NCBI RefSeq assembly: GCF_003149145.1
Contig: NZ_QGDQ01000020.1
Span: 39,355-103,354 of the forward strand
Reading direction: 5' to 3'
Length of the DNA stretch: 64,000 bases
Source: Quadrisphaera granulorum
GTDB lineage: Bacteria > Actinomycetota > Actinomycetes > Actinomycetales > Quadrisphaeraceae
Position numbers and translations under genes: made by a program. Numbering within the stretch: position 1 is the first letter of the stretch; the number at the start of each line of letters is the position of its first letter. Below, piece by piece: positions 56,880 to 64,000 of the stretch. The notes beneath the pieces were generated by a model, which searched no databases, was not told the DNA's origin, and saw only the letters and a list, made by a program, of their open reading frames with translations.

Positions 56880-58016
56880 TCATCCGAGCCCGCGGACAAA
56901 CGTCGCCAGGCGTGCGGCGTCGGCGCTGTAGTCGGTGGCGTAGAGGTGGGCGTAGATCGAGTCGGTGGTGCTGATGTTGGCGTGGCCCAGCCACCGCGAC
57001 ACCTTGTAGATCTCGACACCCGCCGCGAGCCAGATGGACGCGGCGGTGTGTCGCAGATCGTGGAAGCGGACCGCCCCCACCCCCACCCGGGCAGCCGCTG
57101 GGCGGAAGTACCAGCGATAGAACGACTGGTGGTCGAAGGGCCGCTCCCAGTCCACCGCGTGCGACCCAACGGCTCGCCCTGGCCACAGGGGCGCGTCCGG
57201 GTTGGAGCGCGCGGGGTGCTCGCCGAGGTACGTGGCGAGGTCGTGCAGCAGGTCGTCGCGGAGCAGCGGCACGGTGCGCGTGGAGCGGGCGGACTTGGGC
57301 GAGCCCTCCACCCAGCCACCACGCACCCGCTGCATCGTCCGCCGGACCGACACCTCGCGGCGGAGCAGGTTGACGTCCCGCACTCGCAGCCCGGCCACCT
57401 CCCCCGCGCGCAGGCCGGTGTACGCGGCGAAGCGCACCAGCAGCCCGTAGGGGTGGGCGTCGTCGAGGGCAGCGGCCAGCCGCTCAACCTCTGCAGGTGA
57501 CAGAAACCGCGCCTCGAAGGTCTCGTCGTGCCGAGCGCGGGGCAGGTCCGTTCCGGCGCAGGGGTTGGCGGCGATGTAGCGATGCCGCACGGCGTACCGC
57601 ATGACCTTGTTGAGGGCGACGAAGACATTGCGGACGGTGGCCGCCGAGAGTCCGGACGCCCGCAGGTTGCCGACCCACGTCTCTACGTCCGCCGACGTGA
57701 CGGTGGCGATGCGCCGCGTGCCGAATGCCGGCAGCACGTGGTTGTCGTAGACCTGGCGGTAGCTGGCCACGGTGCGCGGCTTCAACTTGTACGCGGAGGC
57801 CGCGACTGACGCCTCGACCACCTCGGCGACGGTCTTGCCGCGCTTCACGTAGGCGTCGGTGGGCGCGCCCGAGCCGAGCGAGGCCTCAACCCGCAGCGCG
57901 AACCGCTCGGCGTCTCGGCGGGCGGGGAACGTGCGCTGGCGGAACTTGGCACCGTCGCGCCAGCGCACCTCGTAGGCGGGCTTGCCGGAGCGGGCCACCT
58001 CACGAACGTGCGCCAT
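56880..58016 (-). CDS. int: Tyrosine recombinase/phage integrase
   Basis: The 378-residue integrase from ATG 58016 has an N-terminal arm-binding region, a SAM-like core-binding domain (about 65-150; SYRQVYDNHVLPAFG) and a catalytic domain (about 175-375). Catalytic residues: Arg in TGLRAGEVAGL (near 203), His-x2-Arg in FHDLRHTAAS (near 320), His in WLGHANIS and Tyr in DSIYAHLY (near 355). It should integrate the element into tRNA-Lys. It is last in a three-gene minus-strand operon; the small-protein gene ends one base upstream. Confidence 0.95.
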   Translation of the reverse strand: MAHVREVARSGKPAYEVRWRDGAKFRQRTFPARRDAERFALRVEASLGSGAPTDAYVKRGKTVAEVVEASVAASAYKLKPRTVASYRQVYDNHVLPAFGTRRIATVTSADVETWVGNLRASGLSAATVRNVFVALNKVMRYAVRHRYIAANPCAGTDLPRARHDETFEARFLSPAEVERLAAALDDAHPYGLLVRFAAYTGLRAGEVAGLRVRDVNLLRREVSVRRTMQRVRGGWVEGSPKSARSTRTVPLLRDDLLHDLATYLGEHPARSNPDAPLWPGRAVGSHAVDWERPFDHQSFYRWYFRPAAARVGVGAVRFHDLRHTAASIWLAAGVEIYKVSRWLGHANISTTDSIYAHLYATDYSADAARLATFVRGLG

Positions 58017-58017
58017 C

Positions 58018-58302
58018 TCAGACCCCCACCCCAGCCGCATCGGCACTAGGCATGGCCAGCGAGAGCAGCCAGGAGACCGCTGCCGATCGGGACCGGAAGC
58101 CGAGACGCGAAGTTACCGCGCAGCGCGCGTGCAGGTCGGGCTTGTAGGCGGCACCCCAACGCGGCTTGGCGTGGGCCGAGCCGGTCCAGTCGCGGTAGTC
58201 CCACACGAAGCCGACACCCGGCAGCAGGAACGCCTGGCTGCCCGTGGGGGCGACGAGCCGCGGAGCCGAGAGCAGCCGCTGCTCGACGACGGGGGCGCTC
58301 AT
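58018..58302 (-). CDS. Small hypothetical protein between integrase and resolvase
   Basis: The 94-residue protein (LLSAPRLVAPTGSQAFLLPG, then AHAKPRWGAAYKPDLHARC) has no recognised family and no clear HTH or membrane helix. Its ATG overlaps the resolvase stop (ATGA, 58299-58302), and the integrase start follows at once. The position suggests a recombination accessory, such as a directionality factor, but nothing in the sequence proves it. Confidence 0.6.
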   Translation of the reverse strand: MSAPVVEQRLLSAPRLVAPTGSQAFLLPGVGFVWDYRDWTGSAHAKPRWGAAYKPDLHARCAVTSRLGFRSRSAAVSWLLSLAMPSADAAGVGV

Positions 58303-58988
58303 GCCGACACCGCCGCAACAGCAGATGCGGGATGCCGAACGGAGGCCGATGCGGACGCCGAGATGCCGAGCCGGGCGAGGATGCGGACCACCGTGGACGG
58401 GTGCCAGGTGCCACCGTGCGCAGTCGGCACCGCCTCGGCGTTGAGCGCAGCGGCGATGCGGCGTGCGCCGAGACCCTGGCCGTGGAGCGCGAGCAGTCGC
58501 GCTTCGGCACTCGGCAGCAGTGCCACCGGACGTCCGTGCGCCTCGCCGCGGGCCTGCTTGGCGCGGATGGCTGCTACTGTGCGCTCACCGATGACCCGCC
58601 GCTCCCACTGGGCGACCTGCATCATCACGCCCGCGACGAGTTCCCCGGCGGCGGTCGTAGTGTCCACGCCCAGGTCGAGCGCGACCACGGCCCAGCCCTG
58701 GCGGGAGCCGGTGCGCAGGACGTCGGCGAAGTCCAGCACCGAGCGCGAGAGCCGGTCCAGCTTTGCCACCACGAGCGCCTGGGCGTCGCCCCGCTTCAAC
58801 GCAGCGAGTGCTGCTGCGATGCCGGGGCGCTTGAGGGTCTTGGCGGACCAGCCCTCGTCGGCGTACCAGGACACCGTCCAGCCGCGCCGAGCGGCTTCCG
58901 CCTCGATGCGGGCGCGCTGGGCTTCCAGCCCGAGGCCAGAGCGGGCCTGTTCGTCGGTGCTGACGCGCATGTAGCCGATGACGTGCAC
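58299..58988 (-). CDS. Serine recombinase (resolvase family)
   Basis: The 229-residue protein has a resolvase catalytic domain (about 1-140) with nucleophile Ser10 in YMRVSTDEQ and the conserved VVAKLDRLSRS, then an arginine-rich E-helix region and a C-terminal HTH (GLGARRIAAALNAEAVPTAHGG). Ala/Ser-rich tail. It starts at GTG with GAGGAG upstream. It is too short for a large serine integrase and is probably a resolvase or invertase. It is the first gene of the operon ending in the tyrosine integrase. Confidence 0.9.
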   Translation of the reverse strand: MHVIGYMRVSTDEQARSGLGLEAQRARIEAEAARRGWTVSWYADEGWSAKTLKRPGIAAALAALKRGDAQALVVAKLDRLSRSVLDFADVLRTGSRQGWAVVALDLGVDTTTAAGELVAGVMMQVAQWERRVIGERTVAAIRAKQARGEAHGRPVALLPSAEARLLALHGQGLGARRIAAALNAEAVPTAHGGTWHPSTVVRILARLGISASASASVRHPASAVAAVSA

Positions 58989-59223
58989 GGGGGTCTCCTC
59001 GCCGAGTTGATCATGGTCGGTGAGGGACTTCGTACGCCAATGCGTCCGTTTTGGCTACTCTCCGTGAGATCGGCGGCATCTTCGCTCGCTATCCGTCACG
59101 GTCTAGCGGTTGCGGCTCGGTCCTACGTTGGTCGCTAACGAGTCGGGCGGGCCGAGGGGGCCCCGGCTACCGAGACCGGGTCGGCGGTTCGGTAGCGGCC
59201 AGCGGGGAGGCCTCGACGGAGGC

Positions 59224-59904
59224 CTACCGCGAGATGTCGGCGAACCCCGGCGGGATCTTCGGCGGGTCGAGCCGGTCCAGCACCCACGCGGGCGGGTCGA
59301 TGGAGCCGCGCTCCGCCAGCACCTCCCCCGGCACGGTGTCAGCGGGGTCGTAGGCGGAGCCGCGCTGCGGTCCCGTCGGGTCGCCCGCTCCAGCCGCCAC
59401 GCGCTCCTGGTCTGCAACGGTCAGAGGTGCCGAGGCCCGCCCCCCAGGGGTGGGGGTGTCTGTCGAGGTGGGCAGCGGCGCGGCAGGCAACGCAGGCGGC
59501 TGCATCGCCGGAGCCAACTGCCGCTCGGCGTCCTCGGGCATGGGCTCCGTGCGCACCGCCTCATCGATGATTCCGGCGAGCAGGTCGTCGAAGGGCTGCG
59601 CGGTGGCCGCCGTGGCCACGCCGCGCTCGGTCAGCCCGGCGCGGTCCAGCGCGTCCATCGTCGCCCGCAGCCGCACCACCTCGTTGTCCGACGACATGGC
59701 TATCTTCAGCAGCATCGCCATCAGCGGGTCCGCCGCCGCCAGTAGCCGCTCGCGCGCCTTCTTCTGCGTCTGGGGAGCCGCCCCGCCATGCATGCGGCAG
59801 CGGTTGGTCCCGCGCATCGGCGCCGTCTGGCACGTCCCACCGCTGCGGGTCTTCGCGCCGCACACAGCGCTAGAGGTCGCACCGTGTAAGGGGTCTTCTC
59901 GCAT
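59224..59904 (-). CDS. Phage-type HGG zinc-knuckle protein
   Basis: The 226-residue protein begins with a Cys/His cluster (Cys15, Cys25, Cys36, His39) ending in MHGG, a pattern seen in many phage proteins near terminase or DNA-packaging genes. A helical stretch (residues 45-110) and a Pro/Ala/Thr-rich C-terminus follow. Whether it is a small terminase-like DNA-binding protein is uncertain. The 235-bp gap before the recombinase gene holds only a probable promoter and GC-rich short repeats. Confidence 0.6.
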   Translation of the reverse strand: MREDPLHGATSSAVCGAKTRSGGTCQTAPMRGTNRCRMHGGAAPQTQKKARERLLAAADPLMAMLLKIAMSSDNEVVRLRATMDALDRAGLTERGVATAATAQPFDDLLAGIIDEAVRTEPMPEDAERQLAPAMQPPALPAAPLPTSTDTPTPGGRASAPLTVADQERVAAGAGDPTGPQRGSAYDPADTVPGEVLAERGSIDPPAWVLDRLDPPKIPPGFADISR

Positions 59905-59974
59905 CGCCTTGTCCTCTCTCTCGCTTCTGCACTTCGATGGCTTCTTCCTTGGCGCGCCCCTCCGCCCCGCCGCT

Positions 59975-60099
59975 TACCGCGCCGTCGCAACCGCGCCGCT
60001 AACCGCGCCCCTTAGAAGGGGGCGGCGCGGTTCGGCGCGGTTGGCTCGGTCGACCGAGCCACCGCGCTCCGGCGTGGTTTGGCGCGGTTCGGCGCGGTT
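59975..60099. repeat. Iteron-like array, candidate replication origin
   Basis: The 9-mer GGCGCGGTT occurs at 60024, 60034, 60081 and 60091, with one change at 60071. Its complement AACCGCGCC lies at 59989 and 60001, with TACCGCGCC at 59975. Neighbouring direct copies have 10-bp spacing. Between the clusters is the perfect 20-bp palindrome TGGCTCGGTCGACCGAGCCA (60042-60061). The array fills the 207-bp gap downstream of the RepA-like gene, so it may be an origin. Confidence 0.65.
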
Positions 60100-60111
60100 G
60101 ATAGAGCCCAA

Positions 60112-61326
60112 TCACGGCTGCTCGTCCTGCCGGTAGGGGCGCAGCGACGTATGGCGGTGCTGCTGCCGGGAGTCGTCCCGCGCGACGTACCCCTCGTCCA
60201 CAAGTAGTTGGAGCGCCTTGCGGCACGCGTTGCGTGCGAAGCGCTTGCCGATCACCTCGCGCTCCTTCTTGATGGCCCGTTCGATGCCCGTAGCGGTCCA
60301 CACGTCATCGGGCTCGGCTGCTTCCAAGAGGAGGCTGATCTGCTCCATGTACCAGCTCGGACGGTCCGCGACCGTCGCGGCCTGCATGGCGGCTGGCTCC
60401 AGCGACCGCAGTTCGGCCTTGACGGAGGTCGTCCCGGCGATGGCGGCGTCGGGAGAGATGAGGTGGAACTCGGCGAAGACCTGGGTCCGATTCGATCGCT
60501 GCGCACCGCACCGCCCGCGGATGTAGCCGGGACGGTCCTTCGCTACGCACACCGTCACGACGCCGTGCTGGCCGCGCCCGAACGGCTGGCGGACCTCGTC
60601 CAGCAGGTAGGCCGCGCCGGTCAGCCCTGACAGCTTGTGCTGGCTGCCGAGCGCGAAGCGGCCGCGCGTCTCCTTGTTGAGGGAGACGTGGTCGATGGAG
60701 ACGACCGCTGCGCCCGTCTGGCTCGCGAGTGCATTCGGAAGCCGCTGGTAGAAACTTGCTACGTCTGCTTCGTCGCGCGGGCTGAGGCCGAATAGCCCCA
60801 TCCCCTCCGTGACCCCATCGAGCACGACCAGGGCGTACCGCTGGCGCAACAGCGCATCGAAGTGCTGCCGAGGCAGGCCGTCCACGGGCGGCCCCGCGGG
60901 GCTCACGTAGTGCAGGCACTCCGCGATGTAGTCGCGGCGCACCCCCAACGCGATCAGTCGATCCACTACCGAGCGCTCGTCCGACTCGAAGTCCACGTAG
61001 AGCACCTGCTCTGCGCGGCGCAGCTGCTCGGCTGCTGCTGCCTGCGCTAGCCATGACTTGCCAGACTCTGTCTCCCCGTAAACCAGGTGGTGCTTGCCGG
61101 GGTAGAACATCGCCAGCCCGTCGTCGCGACGCATCACCGTCGGCTGCAGCGGTTCCTGGCCACGCAGCGCCTCCGCTAGATCAACCGGTGCCCAGCTGGA
61201 ACGAGACGATCCCGCCTGCGTGATGACCTCTTCCTCGTCCGGCGAACCGGCCAGGTAGTCGTCCAGTGCGAGGTCCGGCGGCTCGGCGACGTCGAACGGC
61301 CACTGGACGATGTGCAGGCCCGTCAC
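60112..61326 (-). CDS. RepA-like AAA ATPase (phage/plasmid replication helicase-loader type)
   Basis: The 404-residue protein starts at GTG 61326, overlapping the TOPRIM gene stop. A RecA-fold ATPase domain (about 75-290) has Walker A VYGETESGKSWLAQ (near 84), VLYVDFESDE, Walker B YALVVLDGVTEGM and VVSIDHVSLNKETRGRFALGS. The C-terminal 80 residues look like a winged helix (KALQLLVDEGYVARDD). This type occurs in phages and integrative plasmids next to primases and drives replication. The iteron-like repeats lie just beyond its stop. Confidence 0.85.
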   Translation of the reverse strand: MTGLHIVQWPFDVAEPPDLALDDYLAGSPDEEEVITQAGSSRSSWAPVDLAEALRGQEPLQPTVMRRDDGLAMFYPGKHHLVYGETESGKSWLAQAAAAEQLRRAEQVLYVDFESDERSVVDRLIALGVRRDYIAECLHYVSPAGPPVDGLPRQHFDALLRQRYALVVLDGVTEGMGLFGLSPRDEADVASFYQRLPNALASQTGAAVVSIDHVSLNKETRGRFALGSQHKLSGLTGAAYLLDEVRQPFGRGQHGVVTVCVAKDRPGYIRGRCGAQRSNRTQVFAEFHLISPDAAIAGTTSVKAELRSLEPAAMQAATVADRPSWYMEQISLLLEAAEPDDVWTATGIERAIKKEREVIGKRFARNACRKALQLLVDEGYVARDDSRQQHRHTSLRPYRQDEQP

Positions 61327-62075
61327 AGCGCACGTCCCGCGCGGTAAGCCCCACCCCGACCGGGGGGCGGGGCTGTCGCGGCGAGCACTGCAAGCGAGTC
61401 CAGATCCGCCGGCACGAAGTCGACTGGGTCGTGACCAGCGGCCAGGTGGTCGGAGGCGTCCTTCCCGGTGACGGGCAACACGACGCGCAGCCGTGAGGCA
61501 ATTACCCCCGCCCCCAGCAGCAGCGAGCGCGTCTGCAGCGCGCAGCGGGCGCCCGCGGCGTCGCGGTCCGCCACCAGGATCACTCCGCCCCGGAAGCCCG
61601 ACCAGCGAGCGGCTTGCTCCCGCGTCCAGCCGGTACCGCCTTGCCAGTGGCTGAGAGCGGGCAGCCCGGCTGCGGTGAGGTTGTCGGCGTCCTTCTCCCC
61701 CTCCACCACCGCCAGGTCGTCCCACGGCCCCGCGGCGAGCAGGTGCGGCAGGCCGTAGAGCAGCGAGTCGAAGTAGGCCTCGGCGTGCGGGTACAGCGCT
61801 TCCAGCTTGCGCGGTGACAGCCACACGTGGCCCGGTTTGCGCCGCCCGAGCATCACGAAGGTCTTGGGCCAGCCCGGCAGCTCGTGACGTCGCTTTCGCA
61901 GGCACACCCGCCCGCGCTCGTCTGGGTAGTCGTAGATCGCAACCAGGTCGCCCCGGCGAGGGCGCTTCGGCTTGCGTCGCCCTGCTGAGGTGCCCTCTCC
62001 TTCGAGGTCGGCGTCCTCCGGCGAGAGCGGCAATGCGGCCGCCCGAGTTAGAATTGCTCTTGCCACAGTAAACAC
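61323..62075 (-). CDS. TOPRIM-domain primase-like protein
   Basis: The 250-residue protein has an N-terminal basic segment and a TOPRIM domain (about 115-215) with Glu125 in VVEGEKDADNL and the DxD pair Asp170/Asp172 in ILVADRDAAG. The zinc-binding and RNA-polymerase parts of full DnaG are missing. With the coupled RepA-like ATPase it forms a primase-helicase pair typical of phages. GTG start at 62075; 62066 is an alternative. Confidence 0.83.
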   Translation of the reverse strand: MFTVARAILTRAAALPLSPEDADLEGEGTSAGRRKPKRPRRGDLVAIYDYPDERGRVCLRKRRHELPGWPKTFVMLGRRKPGHVWLSPRKLEALYPHAEAYFDSLLYGLPHLLAAGPWDDLAVVEGEKDADNLTAAGLPALSHWQGGTGWTREQAARWSGFRGGVILVADRDAAGARCALQTRSLLLGAGVIASRLRVVLPVTGKDASDHLAAGHDPVDFVPADLDSLAVLAATAPPPGRGGAYRAGRAL

Positions 62076-62093
62076 CTTCCGTAGTACGGGAGA

Positions 62094-62127
62094 CGACGAG
62101 CCCCGGAGTCCAGTCCGGGGCTCGTCG
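62094..62127 (-). terminator. Hairpin between HTH gene and TOPRIM gene
   Basis: A perfect 14-bp stem, CGACGAGCCCCGGA (62094-62107) and TCCGGGGCTCGTCG (62114-62127), has a GTCCAG loop. It follows the small HTH gene on the minus strand and may limit read-through into the replication genes. Confidence 0.7.
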
Positions 62128-62142
62128 CTGTTCTCGGTCAGT

Positions 62143-62379
62143 TCAGCGGACGCTGGCTGGTGCCGCGTAGCGAGACGCCAAGAACGCCCGCCAGGAGGAC
62201 TCGTTGACGCGAATCTTGTCCAGGAGGATCGACTCCACGCAGCGACGCTCGACTGCTCCGCGGACCAACCGGAAGGGCAGTCCGTAGCGATCTGCGAGTT
62301 CCTGCATCGAGGGCCACTGGCTGGCGTCTCGGATGAACTCAGGCGACATCTCGCGGGTGGTCGATGGCCCAGTGCTCAT
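62143..62379 (-). CDS. Small HTH protein, excisionase/regulator-like
   Basis: The 78-residue protein contains MQELADRYGLPFRLVRGAVE, then LLDKIRVNESSWRAFLASR, resembling the winged HTH of MerR/Xis-type small phage proteins. It could be an excisionase or a replication regulator. GAGAGGAC precedes the ATG. It is followed by a hairpin and preceded by the zinc protein gene with 13 bp between. Confidence 0.6.
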   Translation of the reverse strand: MSTGPSTTREMSPEFIRDASQWPSMQELADRYGLPFRLVRGAVERRCVESILLDKIRVNESSWRAFLASRYAAPASVR

Positions 62380-62392
62380 GTCCTCTCTCCTC

Positions 62393-62926
62393 TCAGTTGA
62401 CGAAGATGCTGGCCGCCCAATGCGGCTCGCCGAGGTACTTGGACGGAGAGGCCCAGATGAACTCGTAGGTGCAGTCCCCGCAGAGGGTCAGCCCAACGAG
62501 ATGGGGCGAGAACGCGACGACGAAGGCGCCCCAGCAGCCAGGCTCTGCGCACCGGTCGCAGACCGCCCGATCGAGAGGCGGAGCGGTCTGCTTGGCGAAG
62601 CGCTGCAGCGCACGCCCGTAGGTGGTGCGAGCCGTCCAGGGCGGCAGCCGCCAGGCGGCCCCCGACCACCACAGGTATCCCTGCCCCAGACCCTGCGGAC
62701 CACCAACGAGGCCTCGGCCGTCACCGTCGACCAGATCGTCCGGCGACTGCCCGACGATCTTCAGCATCGAGGCTTCGATGCGCTCGTCGGCCTCGAACCA
62801 TCCGTTCCATCGCCAGTAGAGGTCGATGTCGCCGATGGCAGCGGCCTGCTGGTCCAGCAGGGCCGTCCCGCCGGGGGTGGGCGCCTGCACTCCGTGTGTC
62901 TTCAGACGGTCGCGCGGGACGTCCAT
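62393..62926 (-). CDS. Hypothetical phage protein with zinc-binding cysteines
   Basis: The 177-residue protein has Cys123, Cys126 and Cys131 followed by Cys149 and Cys152 (CDRCAEPGC and CGDC), a probable zinc ribbon near the C-terminus. The N-terminal 110 residues are Trp/Gly-rich with no known family. Its ATG overlaps the capsid-like gene stop by one base, so it is translated with it. Function unknown. Confidence 0.6.
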   Translation of the reverse strand: MDVPRDRLKTHGVQAPTPGGTALLDQQAAAIGDIDLYWRWNGWFEADERIEASMLKIVGQSPDDLVDGDGRGLVGGPQGLGQGYLWWSGAAWRLPPWTARTTYGRALQRFAKQTAPPLDRAVCDRCAEPGCWGAFVVAFSPHLVGLTLCGDCTYEFIWASPSKYLGEPHWAASIFVN

Positions 62927-63948
62927 CAGGCGGCCCGGCGGTACTGGGCGGGCGGGGCGTAGGTCCCCGTGGTGATCTGCATGACCGCCGCCGCACCACG
63001 GTGACGCACGCCCGTCCCGAAGCCCCGCACGAAGAAGGACTCCTGCAGGGGATAAGCCGTCACAGGCCCCGGCACTGCGATCAGCCCCCGGTTGGACGGG
63101 GTGGGGTGCTCACGAAAGCCCACCACATTGCGGCGGGAGTTGGGTCCGTCGGTGGCGACGACCAGCACGTACCCCTGAGGGATCAGCGTGGACTCGCTGA
63201 CGAGCGCGTCGCCGTAGGAGCCGACGATCGGGACGCGGCCGTAGTTGGCGGGTGCCGCTGAGCCGATGACCTGCTTGCTAGTTAGGTAGGCGGGCGCCGA
63301 GACGGACGGGATGAAGTCGAAGCTGGCTGCGCTGTCGACGCGAAACTTGGAGATGACCTTCCGCTCGCGCGGATTGACGAAGATCAGCACCTTGCCGCCG
63401 TCACCGCCATAGCCGTGCTCGACCACCGTCTCGACCAGCGCGTCTACGTCGCCGCTGTCGAGCGTCACCGAGCCGGTCGTCATGTAGTGGTTGTGCGATC
63501 CGGAGAAAGAGGTGCCGCGGAAGGTCGGAGGGACGAAGCCATCACCGCTGAACAAGCCGTAGATCGGCACCCCGTTCTCGTTGAGACGCTGGGCCGGGTC
63601 GAACAGGCAGGTCATGAGCGCCTGGAACCGCTGGCGGTTGTCGGCCTCGTAGGCGCCGTTGATCTGGGCGCGCACCTCGTCCGCCGGAGCGTCCGCGAGG
63701 TACTGCCACGTGGAACGGATGGCGTAGTCGCGCCACTTGAAGTTGTAGCCGACCATCACCACCTGCATGCTCAACCGGCTCGAGGTGGGGACCCCGAACT
63801 CGGATGCATCTTCGAACTCGCCTCCGTCCCACGACTGCAGCACGGGGTGGGCGGAGTCTGTGTGCGTGAAAGTGAGCAGTGACGTGAGCGAGTCGCGGTC
63901 GTCATTGAGCCTTTGCCACTAGGACTTTGAGTGGTGACGCTGCGTCAC
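62926..63948 (-). pseudogene. Major-capsid-like gene interrupted by an amber codon
   Basis: The long part (63918 to 62926) encodes a phage major-capsid-like protein with SFSGSHNHYMTTGSVTL, VLIFVNPRERKVISKF and the C-terminal RGFGTGVRHRGAAAVMQI. Family resemblance is by pattern, not search. In frame, sequence continues upstream as WQRLNDDRDSLTSLL, preceded by TAG at 63919-63921 and then SKSHHRQT read back to a GTG at 63948 that overlaps the preceding gene's stop (GTGA). Thus codon 10 appears to be a stop. A restart at GTG 63843 would give 305 residues but has no ribosome site. Mutation, recoding or assembly error are all possible. Confidence 0.65.
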
Positions 63949-64000
63949 ACGGTGCGGTGGTACTCCAGGTGCAGCACCACCAGCGCTGCGGCGACGATGG
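63945..64000 (-). CDS. 3' end of an upstream element gene (partial)
   Basis: The last 17 codons (IVAAALVVLHLEYHRTV) and TGA at 63945-63947 belong to a gene continuing beyond the window. Its stop overlaps the GTG of the capsid-like gene by 4 nt. Too short to identify; a hydrophobic stretch is visible. Confidence 0.5.
   Translation of the reverse strand, partial: IVAAALVVLHLEYHRTV

Overview
The window is high-GC DNA (44 of 60 bases are G or C in a typical coding stretch, 9061-9120) with GTG starts, dense overlapping operons and actinobacterial signature genes: GlnR, mycothiol synthase (MshD), and the ppk1 - MutT1-like pair. It is a chromosomal segment of an actinomycete. A Kineosporiaceae-like source is a guess from general gene content, not shown by the sequence.

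Layout. 1-5434: glnR, mshD, ppk1 and a Nudix/histidine phosphatase gene. 5639-13678: a complete kdp operon (extra small membrane ORF, kdpF, A, B, C, then sensor KdpD and regulator KdpE), almost every junction overlapping. 13728-17936: two Tat-type secreted phosphatases (PhoD-like and nucleotide-pyrophosphatase-like), a small tail-anchored hypothetical and a truncated PiT phosphate permease. 18066-24277: an SDR/TetR divergent pair, an epimerase and membrane protein opposite a second TetR gene with clear operator palindromes, a MocR-type regulator, a monooxygenase-fold protein and a small lipoprotein. 24480-31540: ppk2, pstSCAB, and an intact PiT permease with its PhoU-like partner. Several of these promoters carry 11-nt repeats resembling PHO boxes, so phosphate acquisition, phosphate release and polyphosphate storage are concentrated in about 30 kb.

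31661-54534 is a housekeeping and accessory mix: a PHP protein, two cyclic-di-GMP proteins, galE, an HAD phosphatase, two anti-sigma-type ATP-binding proteins, a polyol-type dehydrogenase with a LacI-type operator, an ECF sigma factor with a probable anti-sigma partner, a holin-like membrane protein, a DEAD/DEAH RNA helicase, a stand-alone E. coli-type argG, a WYL regulator opposite a DinB-like protein, redox enzymes, and a Na+/H+ antiporter fused to a UBP zinc finger.

54601 to the right edge is an integrated mobile element beside tRNA-Lys(TTT). Between the tRNA and the integrase lies a lower-GC two-gene cassette: a nucleoid-associated (NA37/NdpA-like) protein translationally coupled to a RelA/SpoT-type nucleotidyltransferase. 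Then, all on the minus strand, come tyrosine integrase, small protein, serine recombinase, an HGG zinc-knuckle protein, a cluster of 9-bp iteron-like repeats, a RepA-like ATPase, a TOPRIM primase-like protein, a small HTH protein, a zinc-binding protein and a major-capsid-like gene whose apparent reading frame is broken by an amber codon near its start. The element runs off the window. It looks like a prophage or phage satellite carrying a candidate alarmone-type defence or toxin module, which is the most promising novelty here.

Start codons were chosen from ribosome-binding sites, overlaps and family N-termini and are inferences. No database search was possible.
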